Shown here in pieces: positions 1 through 53,645 of a stretch of 64,000 bases of DNA. The notes beneath the pieces were generated by a model. That model searched no databases, was not told the origin of the DNA, and saw nothing but the letters and a program-made list of their open reading frames with translations. The stretch comes from Phymorhynchus buccinoides (Eukaryota; Mollusca; Gastropoda; Neogastropoda; Raphitomidae), in assembly GCA_017654935.2 (NCBI GenBank), contig CM065699.1, positions 15,394,821-15,458,820 on the forward strand. The letters are read 5' to 3'. A program made the translations under genes and the position numbers. The stretch's first letter is position 1, and each line of letters opens with the position of its first letter.

Positions 1-236
1 AACACATTCCAAGCTCACCCCACACCCACACCCACACCCACACCCAGTTTTCCGTTTCCTTCACAAGCCTGCATGATAGAGTATCCATGGACAGGATTTT
101 CACAAACCTACAGATATGTAATAGTATACATACCTTTGAGCCAGGCTGACGTGTCAGACCATGACTTCCAGATACCAGAGGAGACAGCTACTACTCCGGA
201 GCTGGGAGGGATGGGGAGATTTAACATTTTTAAAAA

Positions 237-268
<32 letters not shown>

Positions 269-380
269 GCTTTGTAATTAAGTTTTTTTTCTCTCTCCAT
301 AATACATGTTACAAATAACAAGAGAACACATTCCGTTTACTGTTTAGCGAGAAACTAAGCATCACAACGATCCACTCAAA

Positions 381-497
381 CATGCAAAAAAAATGGGTGG
401 CGCGCCTCTGGCTGCGACGCGCTCTCCAGGTGGGAGCAGCCCGAATTTCACAGAGACGCCTCTGTGACTATGAAGTACCTAATACCTAATAAATACA
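381..497 (+). mobile_element. SINE 3' tail fragment (family A)
   Basis: An A-run is followed by the GGGTGGCGCGCC box and the segment ending in CTCTGTGACTATGAAGTACC. This is the same 3' tail that ends the full SINE at 17853-18243. The tRNA-like head is missing, so this is a 5'-truncated copy. Confidence 0.7.
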
Positions 498-1394
498 AAG
501 GATGTGCCTTATGCAGCGTTCATCCTCACCCCTTTAGCCAAGAGGACTCCAGGACAGTTGATGTTGGAGAGGATCCCTAAAAACCAACTGGCCAAACCCT
601 GGGGCTGTAGCGCTAAAACGTTAGTGCAATTAGCGGTTTTTATCTGGCTGTTTTGACCGCCAGGTGACACTATAACGCTCGAGTGGGGCTAATCCTCTCT
701 ATGCTCTTAGTTGGGGGTAAAGAGAGAGAGAGAGAGAGAGTCCCTCCCCCCCTCTCTCTTTCTCTCTCTTTCTCTCTATCGTTATAAGTGTGGGTGTGAG
801 TGTGATTTGTTAATAGTGTGGCCTGGGCGTCTTTAAGCGTCCATCAGTGTGAGTGTTTCAAGTTGGTTGCGAAAGTGTACTGAGGGCAGGATGAAAAAAA
901 GCTTTGTTAGCTTATTCTTTAACCCTCAATAAAGATGATTTTGACTTGACTTGACTTGACTTTACCGACAACTAAAGATATCACGAAATAAGCCCCTATT
1001 GAGTTGGTTGCCACCTGGCGGTCAAATTGGCGAGCTAGGTTGACCATTTCCTTCTACTGAGAGTCATTGCCATCAAATACCCTGAATATACAAACAGTTC
1101 GCAGTCCGCAGCTGACTGAAGCCGGGTTTTTTTTACTCCCGGTTTTTTAATTTTTACTCCCGTCCTTTTCAGCTACACTGCAGGTGGGGATAATTGTGAA
1201 CTCACTCACTGCCCCTGTTCTCACCCACTCTCTCTCACTGTTTCTATATAATATTGTTCATTAAAATATTGTTCTTTGTACTTTAACACTTCCCACCGTC
1301 CACCTTTTCACCTTTCAGGTGGGAAGTAAAAAAAAAAGTTGGCTTCATTCTTTGCAAGGTTTATAGGCTGCGAAGTAATCACTCTTAGTTGTTT

Positions 1395-1570
1395 GTTGTT
1401 GTTGATGTACCTTGGCTAAAAGACTCCAGGGATCATCCCAACAGCCGAATCTCCTGCACACTATGGTACAAACGCACCAGCTAGGGGTGAGAACATTACG
1501 TGCGTGACCGTTTTTGAACACCCTGCCATGCAGGCAGCCACACACCGACTTCGGGGGAATCACTCTTAGT
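1395..1570 (+). repeat. Dispersed repeat E, copy 1
   Basis: A segment of about 170 bp containing GACTCCAGGGATCATCCCAA and GAGAACATTACGTG. It recurs at 14128-14435, 14938-15105 and, inverted, at 51305-51540. No coding frame is shared between copies. Its class is not recognised. Confidence 0.65.
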
Positions 1571-2039
1571 AACATGTAGGCTTTTTGTTGTCATTCATTA
1601 AAACATTGGCTGTTTATTTCTAGTATATGGGTCCACGTGTGTGTGCACTGATAACTATGGGGGTACAACAACAACAAAAATGTATACTAAAATGTGTTGA
1701 TACGCACGCGAATGTTATAACTTACAATTGCCAGCCCGATTTGATCATAACCTTGCCTTGAACAGGTGCTGGGTTTTCTTCAAGTAACTGGTTTTCTTTT
1801 TCTTTTTTTTCTTCTTTTTTTCTTTCTTTTTCCTTTGTTTTCTTTCTTTGCTTCTTTTTTTGTATGTTTGTTGATTGTTATTCTACTTTTATTTCATTTA
1901 TATGAAAATGTAAAAAAAAAAAGGTTTAATACAAAAAAACCCATTGGCTGTACAATGACTTTCCATTACCATAAAAAGGCCATGCATCGAGCAGCTCTCA
2001 CTCTCTCTTCACTGTTGGTCCCAATTATCAGCCAATGGA

Positions 2040-2165
2040 TGGAAGTTCAGTTTTACGTCGCGTATCGGCTTTCGCCATGTACGACGGGCTGAACAAACCA
2101 ACCAGGGTATAAACAAAAAATTATGTTCCTGAATCACTGTCTTAGCCAAAAGGCCGAGAAGCGAT
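2040..2165 (-). repeat. U2 snRNA-headed repeat, copy 1
   Basis: Read on the - strand from 2165, the first 25 nt match the 5' end of U2 snRNA without mismatch (begins ATCGCTTCTCGGCCTTTTGG). The sequence then departs from U2 and continues for about 100 nt that are shared with a second copy at 13006-13130 on the + strand. It cannot be a functional U2 gene because the branch-point-recognition and Sm regions are absent. It looks like a retroposon with a U2-derived head. Confidence 0.7.
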
Positions 2166-2534
2166 TAGAAATGTTAAAATCAGCCAATGATAAAGTCGTC
2201 GTTTTCTGTGTTCGACAACCCATCTTGCTTTTAACTCTTTAGGTCAAGTATCGTCCTTGATAGATTGTCACATCAAAGTTCAATACAATAGGGCATTTGC
2301 CACGTGAGGACGACCTTGAAATTCAATGAGTTGAATTTAGAGAGTTGAATTAGAAAGGTCAGCGTAACTCTGGCAGAGCGAGTGCGAGCAAATTAGTAGT
2401 CTAGCATAGAGAACGAACACTCGTGGCAAATGCCCTATTCAGAGGCATGTCGAAAGGATACCGCGCGCACGCACACACACGCGCGCGCGCGCGCGCGCGC
2501 ACACGCACACATACACACACACGCACACGCACAC

Positions 2535-2787
2535 ACACACATACACAAACAGCGAGAGAAAGAACCACAGATAAAGTACAAAGAACAATATTTTAATGAA
2601 CAATATTATATAGAAACAGTGAGAGAGAGTGGGTGAGAAGAATGATTAGGGGGGGGGGGGGGGGGGGGTGGGGGGATATATTTTATACACTCACACGCAC
2701 ACACACATACACAAACAGCGAGAGAAAGAACCACAGATAAAGTACAAAGAACAATATTTTAATGAACAATATTATATAGAAACAGTG
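2535..2787 (+). repeat. Tandem duplication, two 88-bp units
   Basis: The unit ACACAAACAGCGAGAGAAAG through TATAGAAACAGTG occurs at about 2535-2622 and again, nearly identical, at about 2700-2787. The copies are separated by a poly-G run and a short CA tract. The duplication looks recent. Confidence 0.8.
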
Positions 2788-2880
2788 GGAAGAGGGGGGG
2801 GCATTATCGTATATCCTATAAAAGGATATATTTTTTATCCTAAATGTGCTCATTTAAAATCATGCCTAGACTCAAAGGAA

Positions 2881-3092
2881 TGAGCTGCTTGTCAGCCGAG
2901 GGGTCTATCAACTAACTTTCAGCCTAACAGTGCACCCAGAAGTAGGCCTGTGTCATCTAGGGCATCGTAGACTACTTCCCCGTCCTGTTCAAGACTCAAT
3001 GAGCTGCTTGTCAGCCGAGTGGTTTATAAACTAACTTCCACCCTAAAAGTGCACCCAGAAGTAGGCCTGTGTCATCTAGGATATCGTAGCCT
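2881..3092 (+). repeat. Tandem duplication upstream of first exon
   Basis: A unit of about 93 bp, from GAGCTGCTTGTCAGCCGAG to CATCTAGG..ATCGTAG, occurs at 2881-2973 and 3000-3092, period about 119 bp. It ends only about 115 bp before the start codon at 3208, so it may have duplicated promoter-proximal sequence. Confidence 0.8.
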
Positions 3093-3105
3093 ACTTTCCC
3101 AGGAG

Positions 3106-3112
3106 TATAAAG
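3106..3112 (+). promoter_or_regulatory. Candidate TATA box of the small membrane-protein gene
   Basis: TATAAAG lies 102 bp upstream of the ATG at 3208, a spacing that would give a 5' UTR of roughly 70 nt. No other core-promoter motif was verified. Confidence 0.35.
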
Positions 3113-3207
3113 ATCAAATAAAACACAAGGGGTGTCATTGTTCAAAAACATCGATCTATAACAGTTAGGTAATTGATCCTTGCCACTTTCTACACCTGAC
3201 AGCAGTC

Positions 3208-10502
<7,295 letters not shown>

Positions 10503-10567
10503 TGAACTCCTCTGATGCCTCTGCGGGAGACTTTCAAGTCGATTGTCGAAAAACCGAGGGACTTTTC

Positions 10568-10940
10568 AACAAACAAACAACTACACAAGTAGTTTAAAGT
10601 GACGTTATTTTACTAGTTCACAAGAGACGGGGTAAAAAATGGGCGGGTAAGAAGCCCAAAATTACTGAAATAAAGAAAATTTCAGTCAAATTTGCCCGGA
10701 CGAATGCTAGACATTAACGCTCGTCTCATGGGCAAAATGTGACTGAAATGTGCTTCATTTCATGATAATTGGGGTGGGCTTCTTACCCGCCCATGCGCTT
10801 TTTACCCCGTCTTCCCCTACTGGATATTTCGGCGAATGCGCCTTTATCAACACGGACACACAAGAAAACAGCAAATAGAGCAAAAGGCTCCTTTTGCAGG
10901 CAACAGAAGGAGCAAAAAACAATATTTCCCCTCTACAGTC
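10568..10940. repeat. Right arm of inverted repeat, interrupted by a MITE
   Basis: This is the inverse complement of 9932-10146, split by a 186-bp element at 10626-10811. It lies just downstream of the stop codon at 10502, and its first part probably falls within the 3' UTR. Confidence 0.8.
10626..10811. mobile_element. MITE with GACGGGGTAAAAA termini
   Basis: Inverted termini GACGGGGTAAAAAATGGGCG and its complement, about 35 bp each, bound 186 bp with no coding capacity. It is inserted inside the right arm of the inverted repeat. Confidence 0.75.
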
Positions 10941-11689
10941 TGTTTATCTATCTGAAAAGAAGATTAGTTGAAGAATTCCAAAGAGTTCCACCTGAGTAAA
11001 TTAAACAGTAGTTTTGAAGAAATCAGTTCTGGGTTTTGAGTAGAAACCTTTTGATTAATGTTGGAGGTGCTAAACCGTAGATTATTCTAAACATGCTTTG
11101 TTGCATTGAAGTTTGTCTGTGTGTGTGTGCGTGCGTGCATGCGCGCGCGTGTTTTTATAGTTATTTTGTTTGGAGGAAAACGTGTTAAACGCCCTGTGAC
11201 CTGCAACAGTAGGCCTACACGTGGGACATTTATCGATATACAAATAGTGGGCCGATCCTGCAGTACCAGGATAGATCCCTACAATAGTTTAACAATGTAA
11301 ACGATTTGCATATTTGAGTATCAGTAAAGTTAAAAACAAACGAACAATCAAACAATGAAAAACAAACAAATGGCTGTGTGCTTTTCGTAGTTCAAGTTAC
11401 CTGTATTGTATTTGTCAATTGTAGTGTCGTGCATTAATTACCCGGCCAGAGGCCGAGGTATTGCGATCGGTTTTTGTGTCTGTCTGTGTGTGTGTGTGTG
11501 TCTGTGTATCGATTATCTTAAAAACTACTGTTTGGATTTTGATTAAAATTGGCAGAGGGGTAGACAGCTTGAAAAGGAAGCTTCCTTTCGTTAATCAACA
11601 CCGTGCTGACCTTGACCTTGAAGTTTGACCTTGAAAACCGAAATTTCCTTCTTTGGGCTATGTAATTTCCCCCCAGCTTTATTTCGTGA

Positions 11690-12160
11690 ACTAGTGAACA
11701 GAATCGCTTCAAATTTTGTGTGGTGGTGTACCATGGTGCAAGGAAGTTTGTATAAAAGTTCAGCTGTATCTCGTGAACTACTGAACAGAATCGCTTCAAA
11801 TTTTGGGCTATGTATTTTATGCGTTCTGTAAGGGTGGAAAGTGGTGTTTATTGGGGGGTGGGGTGGTGTGTTTATTTGGGGATGGGAGAGGACGCTGTAT
11901 CTCGTGAACTACTGAACAGAATCGCTTCAAATTTTGGGCTATGTATTTTATGCGTTCTGTAAGGGTGGAAAGTGGTGTGTTTATTGGGGGGTGGGGGGAG
12001 GGAGAGGACATGGTGCAAGGAAGTTTGTATAAAAGTTCAGCTGTATCTCGTGAACTACTGAACAGAATCGCTTCAAATTTTGGGCTATGTATTTTATGCG
12101 TTCTGTAAGGGTGGAAAGTGGTGTGTTTATTGGGGGGTGGGGGGGGGGGGGGAGAGGACA
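11690..12160 (+). repeat. Tandem repeat, about three to four units
   Basis: The unit CTCGTGAACTACTGAACAGA then AATCGCTTCAAATTTTGGGC then TATGTATTTTATGCGTTCTG starts near 11765, 11898 and 12043, with a diverged copy at 11680. It ends in a G-rich GTTTATTGGGGGGTGGGG spacer of variable length. Confidence 0.8.
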
Positions 12161-12646
12161 TAACTCTGGCTGGGTTTGCATTGTCACAATGCGTTGCTGC
12201 CGCTCGGCGATGCCCTTGTTATTATTTTTATCGGTGTTGATTCTCACTAAAAATAGCTTGTTTTGGCCAAAAAAATATTATTATTTGTCTTGTTATGAAA
12301 CAGAATAGTTTTTCATCATGGGTTCAAATTTCAGTGGGTGTTTATGAGAACAGGATCTGCTGCAAAGCAACATATATTTTATAAAAATGAACCTCTTTTC
12401 TTATTTTTTTTAAAGAGAAAAACAGTTACGCAAATTACTTTAAACTTTAAAAAAAAAAAGATTTAATTATTTTAAAGTTCGTAACGGGTAAGAAACGTGT
12501 ATACAAACTGGCACAGTGCAGTCTAAGGTGTTTCAGGATCTATAGAATTATACCAAAGTTACTTTTACACTTTGTATGTATTTAACAAACTTCATTTTTG
12601 TTAAATTCTCGTATGTATTTAACAAACTTCATTTTTCATTATCTGA

Positions 12647-12718
12647 TTTTCATTATTTGTGAGTTCTGTAATCGGGTTGGGAAAAAGACCCGATTATAGA
12701 ACTCACAAATAATGAAAA
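12647..12718. repeat. Short near-perfect hairpin
   Basis: Arms of about 31 bp (TTTTCATTATTTGTGAGTTC... and its complement) surround a loop of about 10 bp, with one mismatch. AT-rich and non-coding; probably a MITE relic. Confidence 0.7.
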
Positions 12719-13005
12719 CGCTCATGTATATTGAATTCTTATACTATTTGTGCTCATTATTTACAAATGACGCTATCGTTTTCTTTATTTCTTAAATTTA
12801 CCTATTGATTGGGCCGCCTGATGATACCAGATATAAACAAGCGCGAAATCGCAATAGTTTGTGGCACGCGGTCTATTTTTACCACTCCAATCATGAGTCA
12901 CCTCCCCTGGCTTTTCAATAATTTTAATCTGTAAACCAGAATGTTATCTCTGCACCATTTCGTAACTTTTTATATCTTTTGGAAAACATTTAAAACTATT
13001 CTCTG

Positions 13006-13130
13006 ATCGCTTCTCGGCCTTTTTGCTAAGACAGTGATTCAGGAACATCAATTTTTGTTTATACCCTGGTTGGTTTGCTCAGCCCGTCGTACATGGCGAA
13101 AGCCGATACGCGACGTTAAACTAAACTTCC
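13006..13130 (+). repeat. U2 snRNA-headed repeat, copy 2
   Basis: The first 25 nt match the 5' end of U2 snRNA with one difference, CTTTTTGC for CTTTTGGC. The next 100 nt match copy 1 (2040-2165), including ACAGTGATTCAGGAACAT and CAGCCCGTCGTACATGGCG, not U2. Confidence 0.7.
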
Positions 13131-13419
13131 ATTTAAAACTATGTATCCTACTTATACTCATCGAAAGAAGCACGTGAAGACACATAAACGAACTAATGGT
13201 ATAAGCAGAAATCCAAACAAAACACTACAATCAAATATTTATAGGACGACATTCGTTTATTTCAGCAGTTTTCATGGTAATTATCACATGTCTCTTTCTG
13301 TGCACAAAATCAAGTCTTTTTCATGCGCTGACATGCCTTCTGTGCAAAAACATATGGAGAGTATCTATTTACATAAATGCCTGTATCACACACAGTCATG
13401 TGCTCAGAAACGAATGCAA

Positions 13420-13650
13420 GCATACACATACGCACGCACAAACTCACATACACACACACACGAGCAGACATACGCACACATGCACACTCATTTTTCCTTT
13501 CATGAATAAAGCAAAAAAATAAGACTGGATAGTTTATTCTGAAACTCAATCCAGATCACCTTGGTACATGCACAGAGACACCCTCTGCGGGCACACACAC
13601 GCACGCGCGCACACACACGCACACGCTCACACACACTCACGTACATACAC
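13420..13650. repeat. CA/CGCA-rich microsatellite region
   Basis: Interrupted CACA and CGCA runs lie in the probable 3' UTR of METTL17. Frames rich in His/Thr or Cys/Val here are artefacts. Confidence 0.8.
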
Positions 13651-13804
13651 CAACACATACTCCTGAAGTCAAATACCTGCAATATATACTATCACACCCT
13701 CTCTCTCAAACACAACATGCCACCCCCATTCTACGTACACACATACATATGCGCAAACACACATGCACAAGCAAGCATGCATGCACACGCACACACACAC
13801 ATGC

Positions 13805-32718
<18,914 letters not shown>

Positions 32719-32927
32719 GTTTGAAAGTAGCTCAGCAGAGAATTGTTCCGTTAAATCTAATTGGTCTAAAATACAACTTGGAGCTACGGGGAAATCACTC
32801 TGCCGAAAAAGTTCGTCTGCTGTTCAGCTTGAGACGCATGAGGTGATACAATCGTATGATTTGTTGGATGATTTATATGTAAGTTAAGAACTAATCAAGT
32901 GTTCAGATTGCTTTTTAGATATCGAGC
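32719..32927. promoter_or_regulatory. Putative bidirectional METTL17/MVD promoter
   Basis: The proposed METTL17 start codon (32718, -) and the MVD start codon (32928, +) are 209 bp apart with no other gene between. No TATA box was found. That both transcripts start here is inference, and it depends on METTL17 exon 1 being right. Confidence 0.5.
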
Positions 32928-48844
<15,917 letters not shown>

Positions 48845-48950
48845 TTCTACAGCGTTGCATTTTGGCCCACATTGTCATTCTCAATACTCTATATTCATGT
48901 TACGTAAAGTGTGTCGCTTACATGATATAATTTTTATCAGGGATCCTGTA

Positions 48951-48987
<37 letters not shown>

Positions 48988-49689
48988 CCATGTGTACACA
49001 TGTATTGGTGCATTCCTTCTTCCTGCTTGTTGACATTTTCATTAGTTTCTGCGAGGGTGAGGTGTTATCAGAGAGAGACAGTGCTGGTGAATGAAGGTGG
49101 ATGTCTTTGTGAGTGAGAATCATGTTATTTTTGTTACTTTATTTCTTTGCACTAGAATGTTGGTAGTATGACTATCTTGTTGATTTTAATGCATGTTTTT
49201 AATGTTGCTTTTGTAAAGCACATTGAGCATACTACTGTATGGATTTTGGCGCTATATGAAATACAATTATTATTATTATTCCATAGCGTTTCAAAGTTTG
49301 ATAATACTCTATATTGGATGTTCACTTTGACAAAATCACCAGCAATAGAATAGTGGTCAAACAAGCAAGACAATGTCTGTGTCCTGCTTGAAAATGTTTG
49401 ACTTTGTGCCACTAAGCTCCATGAGAACAAAATTATAAAAAAAAATGTTTATGAGTTTGTTACCAGATTATTAGTTTTCGAGTGAAGTGGTGGGAGCTAT
49501 TTTGTTTTTGTCTTGTCTGTCCTTGCGGTGTGAGTGTGTCCGTCCCTGACCTTGACCGCAAGGGAACTTTGCACCCATTTCAGTTCAGTCTTGTTAATGT
49601 TAATGTTTTTTAGGAAACAAAGTGAGTAAAATATACAACAGTCTCTTTGTTTTTGCTTTTATTTTAATATTCTATTCTCTGTGTGCTGT

Positions 49690-49826
49690 GCTTTTATCTT
49701 CACTCTATCGTTTGTGTGCACTTACACACACACACACTCTTCACTCTATGATTTGTGTGCACTTACACACACACACACTCTTCACTCTATGATTTGTGTG
49801 CACTTACACACACACACACACACACT
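49690..49826 (+). repeat. Tandem repeat, three units
   Basis: The unit TCTTCACTCTATGATTTGTG then TGCACTTACACACACACACA has a period of about 50 bp and three copies. Confidence 0.85.
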
Positions 49827-50197
49827 GACACAGTGACACACACGACAAATGCATTGTAAAGTTACACATTAGATTTTATTTATTTGCTCAAACATATTGC
49901 ACAATCATAACCCGCCCTAACTAAATTTCAACTTGCATTTGCACTGTCCAAAACAAAAACACCCAACAATTCCACACAATATGTGCAGTTTGAGTTTTAA
50001 CTTTGTCTTGCGGATACAATTACGAAAATCAAAAATCATCTGAAGTGTAAACAATGAAGCTGGGTAAAACCTAAACACTAGCTTAGCTAATAAGATGGAC
50101 TGGTATGAATCTCATGCAAACAGATTCAAAGGATTTACTATCATATCAGGCAGGGTACTTTTAAGAAAATAACGCTAATTTCAGGGAAAACTTAACC

Positions 50198-50426
50198 CTT
50201 TCGCTACTGACGTCGCATTTCTGCACCAAACCAATTTAACACCCATGTCATTAAAAAGCATGACATTAGGATCTGTTATCCTTATGTTGTTAAGTTTGGG
50301 AGATAGGGAAAGGCCTTATTTGACACATGTCATAGGGGAATTCACAGTATTGCAGACGCCAACTTTTCTTTACCCAGGTAAATTTGACAGACATTTTTGG
50401 CTGAAAAATGGCTGGCGGTGAAAGGG
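50198..50426 (+). mobile_element. TTAA-flanked MITE
   Basis: CCCTTTCGCTACTGACG to GGCGGTGAAAGGG, with TTAA at 50194-50197 and 50427-50430. Same family as 23461-23698. Confidence 0.82.
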
Positions 50427-50539
50427 TTAATGTCGAAAAACAAGAGTTGGAGGAGGGTTTTCAGCCTGAGGAGATGCATTTCCCCCTACTTTTAACAGTT
50501 ATGTTTCCAGTTTCAAGGGGATTTCCACTGATCACCAAA

Positions 50540-51148
50540 AAGAATTCACTACTCCTTCATCGCCTTGGCTTACAATTTGACATACATATTCAAACAAATG
50601 TTAATAAAGCAAATCAAGTGTTGGGGCTTATTAAAAGATCATTTGACTTCCTAAGTAAAGATGTATTTGTTAAACTTTATAAAGCTATGGTAAGACCACA
50701 CTTAGAATATGCCAACTCAAGTTTGGTGCCCAATCTTTAAAAGGCAATCAATAGCTATAGAGAAAGTGCAAAGAAGGGCGACAAAATTGATCAAAACAAG
50801 AACAAAACTTATAGTGAAAGATTAACATTCCTGGGATTACATCCTCTGAAGGGAAGAAGAGTCAGGGGAGACCTTATACAAGTATATAAAATAATAAATA
50901 ATATTGATGACATAGACTTTAACAACCTTTTTTGTTAAAAGTATCACAAACATGACACGAAATAGCACAGAGAAGTTATTTTTAAGACGATCAGTTACTA
51001 ACATTCGCAAGTTTTACTTTTCTAACCGAGTTGTTCAATACTGGAATAATTTGTCAACTAACATTACTGCACCTAACATAAATACATTCAAAAATCTTCT
51101 GGACAAAGACACAATGATGTCAAATTTTTATACTACTTTCGATGAATA
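50540..51148 (+). mobile_element. LINE ORF2 C-terminal fragment
   Basis: Frameshifted pieces read KANQVLGLIKRSFDFLSKDV, YKAMVRPHLEYANS, LGLHPLKGRRVRGDLIQVYK and RVVQYWNNLSTNITAPNINT then FKNLLDKD. This is the usual end of a CR1/Jockey-type non-LTR reverse transcriptase. At least two frame breaks; not functional. Confidence 0.88.
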
Positions 51149-51304
51149 AAAAAAAGAAGAAAAAGTCCATTCCATATTTTTGTTAAATTTTATAGTTTAG
51201 CTGTAGAAAGCAAGCCACCCTGAAACAAATCAAAGTCACAAACGAGAAAGGGCGTAAAAGGGCCGCGAGGCCCACTTCTAGCCCTAATTACTACTACTAC
51301 TTAA

Positions 51305-51540
51305 GGCTGTCAGACCAATTGACATAAGCTAGAACACCAAGGCTACATCAAAATGTTGTAATGTTCTGCATAGTTATGCGGGGATTGTCTTTAGCCATGA
51401 CAAGCTCCTAGCATAACATCATCAGTCTAAAATTCTCTGAAGTCGGAGTGAGGCTGCCCATGTGGCGGGGTAATCAAAAGCCGTCACACACGTAATGTTC
51501 TCACCCCTAGCTGGTGCATTTGTACCATAGTGTGAAGACT
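51305..51540 (-). repeat. Dispersed repeat E, inverted copy
   Basis: Complement of the 14128-14435 copy, from CAATTGACATAAGCTAGAAC to ACGTAATGTTCTCACCCC. Confidence 0.65.
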
Positions 51541-51596
51541 TGACCACTTTTACATATACATTAAAAAAACCTTCAAAATTGTAATGCACACATTAA

Positions 51597-52042
51597 CTCT
51601 CTCAACACTAATGTACGCTATAGCGTACATGTTTCGCGCAAACGTTCAACACTAGGCAGGTTTGCATCATTACATAAAAATTATTTTAAAATGCTTAACC
51701 GCACAGTTTTGAACATTTGCGGTATTGTAAAATAAAAGCTAGCATATGTTATAATTCCAAAGTAAATTTTTTTATTATTAGCAGATTTTTAAAAAAGCAT
51801 GACAAAGAAGACGAAGAGAGGGGTAGTGACTCATTTGCATTCATTGCCGTCCTAAAAATAGACTGGAAGTGATTTAATTGGTTGAAAACTATTAAGGGAC
51901 TGTAGAGGAACACTTTTATACCAGTTTGGGTTGCATGGCTTCGCTGAGTTGTGAAGTGTGAATGTTTAAACACTATGTACGCTATAGCGTACATTCATGT
52001 TGAACGGTTGTAAAGGGAAGCAATCGGCCAGTGTTGAATGAG
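51597..52042 (+). mobile_element. TTAA-flanked element with two 20-bp palindromes
   Basis: TTAA at 51593-51596 and 52043-52046 bounds termini CTCTCTCAACACT and AGTGTTGAATGAG. The perfect palindrome ATGTACGCTATAGCGTACAT occurs at 51611-51630 and 51975-51994, close to each end. The 446-bp interior is AT-rich without a recognised protein. Confidence 0.8.
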
Positions 52043-52469
52043 TTAATAACAAACGCACATATAATTTTATTTAAACATTTGGAGAAAAAAGTTTATGTGT
52101 GCATTAAAAGTTAGTGCGGAAAAAAAAGTAATTAACGAAGGAGAAAAGAAAAAAGTAAACTTTCACTTTCCTGAATAAATAAGACAATAACAAAATCAAT
52201 CCCACATGATACGGAGCACACTGCATACATATACAAATTTAACTGCAAGAGAGACCTTTCTTTTTATCAGTTTTCGGTACAATAAATAAAGAAAATCCAT
52301 CATAAAACAGCAAAACTACCAGCTACCAGAGGGTAGCTTTTTGCCCAGTGTCTTCTGAATTTGTGTGGTAGCCTTTTTGATTGTTCATTGCAATGGTACA
52401 AATAACATTTGTTTGTTGTTGTTTTTTCTCCTCCTTTCTCGTTTTTCGGAAAATATGACAATTTTGATT

Positions 52470-52702
52470 TTAAAGACACACTGACATACCATGATTAAGT
52501 CCCTTGTTTTTTTCTGGGTAGCTGTGACCCACATACAAATGTCCCCAACTTCAAATTGAGGCTCCTCTTTAAAATGTTTTGTTTTCAATTTGGGGACACT
52601 TGTATGGGAGTCAAACTCGGTCAAAACAAGATTTCTTACCAGCTATAAGAGGGAAAACCCGTGAAACCCGTGATTTTGACACGTGACCTGGTGGGTCTTT
52701 AA
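52470..52702 (-). mobile_element. TTAAAGAC MITE, copy 2
   Basis: Inverse of 41417-41653: TAAAGACACACTGAC at the left and CCTGGTGGGTCTTTA at the right, with GGGTAGCTGTGACCCACATA inside. Confidence 0.8.
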
Positions 52703-53645
52703 AATTACTCTTATATATATATTTCAGTGATATTGTTGTCTTTATAATATATAATTGTAATTTGCTATAGCAAAGTGCTTAGAATTTACCAAAACTGGTA
52801 TTAATATTATCTGCACATAAAACAATACATGTCCATTCAATACAATCTGACCATAAAAAAGTAATGCCAAGTGGAAAAAAAATCCACAATTACACAACAA
52901 TGATATACTGGTTTTAGAACTGTCTTTCTTTCATAAAGTATGCACACATGGGAGCGCATGTGTGCATACACACATATCACACATGTGCGTGCACAACACA
53001 CACACAAACACATTCACTTCAGAAACATTTCAAATTGAAAGCAGTCAAAACAAAATATCTCATGCATGCACTTGCCTCACAAGTATCGACAGCCAATTCA
53101 ACTGTAAATTTCACTAACATTACTTTATTTGCATAACATTTGAAGAAAAAAGTTTCTAAAAGCTGAATTTCTCTTTTGTATACTTGAACTTGAACAGAGG
53201 AGAGCTGATTCAAACAGGCTAACATTCTAATTATTTTGGTAATGAAATTAAACCAATCAACTGTTGACTAATACTAGAATAGTACCAAAAACGTAATAAA
53301 TTATTGTTTGGGGCAACAAAAGCCTATACATACAAAATACAGAGGTAAAAACGAGTGGCAGTTAGGTGTCCATGCAGGAGGAAATTGCATGCACAAGATC
53401 ACACCCATAAAATATGAGCAATTTTACTAAGCCACAGCCAGTGATTGCCTAATATACAGCATGAACTTAACAGACCTAATACCTCTAGTTCATAGCAGCT
53501 CGTATTTCAAATCTTACAATCCTCTGTGTAAATCAATACAATAGAAAGAAAGAAACATTTGGCACCCTGCATATTATCAGCAAACCAAGCGAATACTAAA
53601 AACGACAGATGCTTGATACAGACGGGACTATTGGAGCGCCACATG

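Larger units (their letters stand above)
1..3100. other. Intergenic, repeat-rich; no gene seen
   Basis: No exon with recognisable protein similarity is visible upstream of the gene starting at 3208. The stretch holds a run of about 30 G near 240-269, a SINE 3' tail (about 381-497), a (GA)n/(CT)n tract near 720-775, a dispersed repeat (1395-1570), a U2-headed repeat (about 2040-2165) and two tandem duplications (2535-2787 and 2881-3092). Short open frames here are low-complexity readings. Confidence 0.6.
10503..13804. other. Convergent intergenic gap, repeats only
   Basis: The gap lies between the ends of the small membrane-protein gene (+) and METTL17 (-). It holds the inverted-repeat arm with its MITE (10568-10940), a tandem repeat (11690-12160), a hairpin (12647-12718), the second U2-headed repeat (13006-13130) and CA/CGCA-rich DNA (13420-13650). 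A TTTATT at 13533-13538 (AATAAA on the - strand) is a possible METTL17 polyadenylation signal. No exon was recognised. Confidence 0.6.
48845..53645. other. Convergent intergenic gap, MVD / OTUD6B
   Basis: The gap holds a (GA)n tract (48956-48980), a retroelement tail (49205-49282), a three-unit tandem repeat (49690-49826), a TTAA MITE (50198-50426), LINE fragments (50540-51148), repeat E inverted (51305-51540), a TTAA element with palindromes (51597-52042) and a TTAAAGAC MITE (52470-52702). No exon was recognised. TTTATT at 53124-53129 could be the OTUD6B poly(A) signal. Confidence 0.6.

Noticed and set aside
13006..13130. Possible U2 snRNA gene
   Set aside because: Only the first 25 nt match U2; the branch-recognition, Sm and stem-loop regions are missing and the rest matches another dispersed copy.
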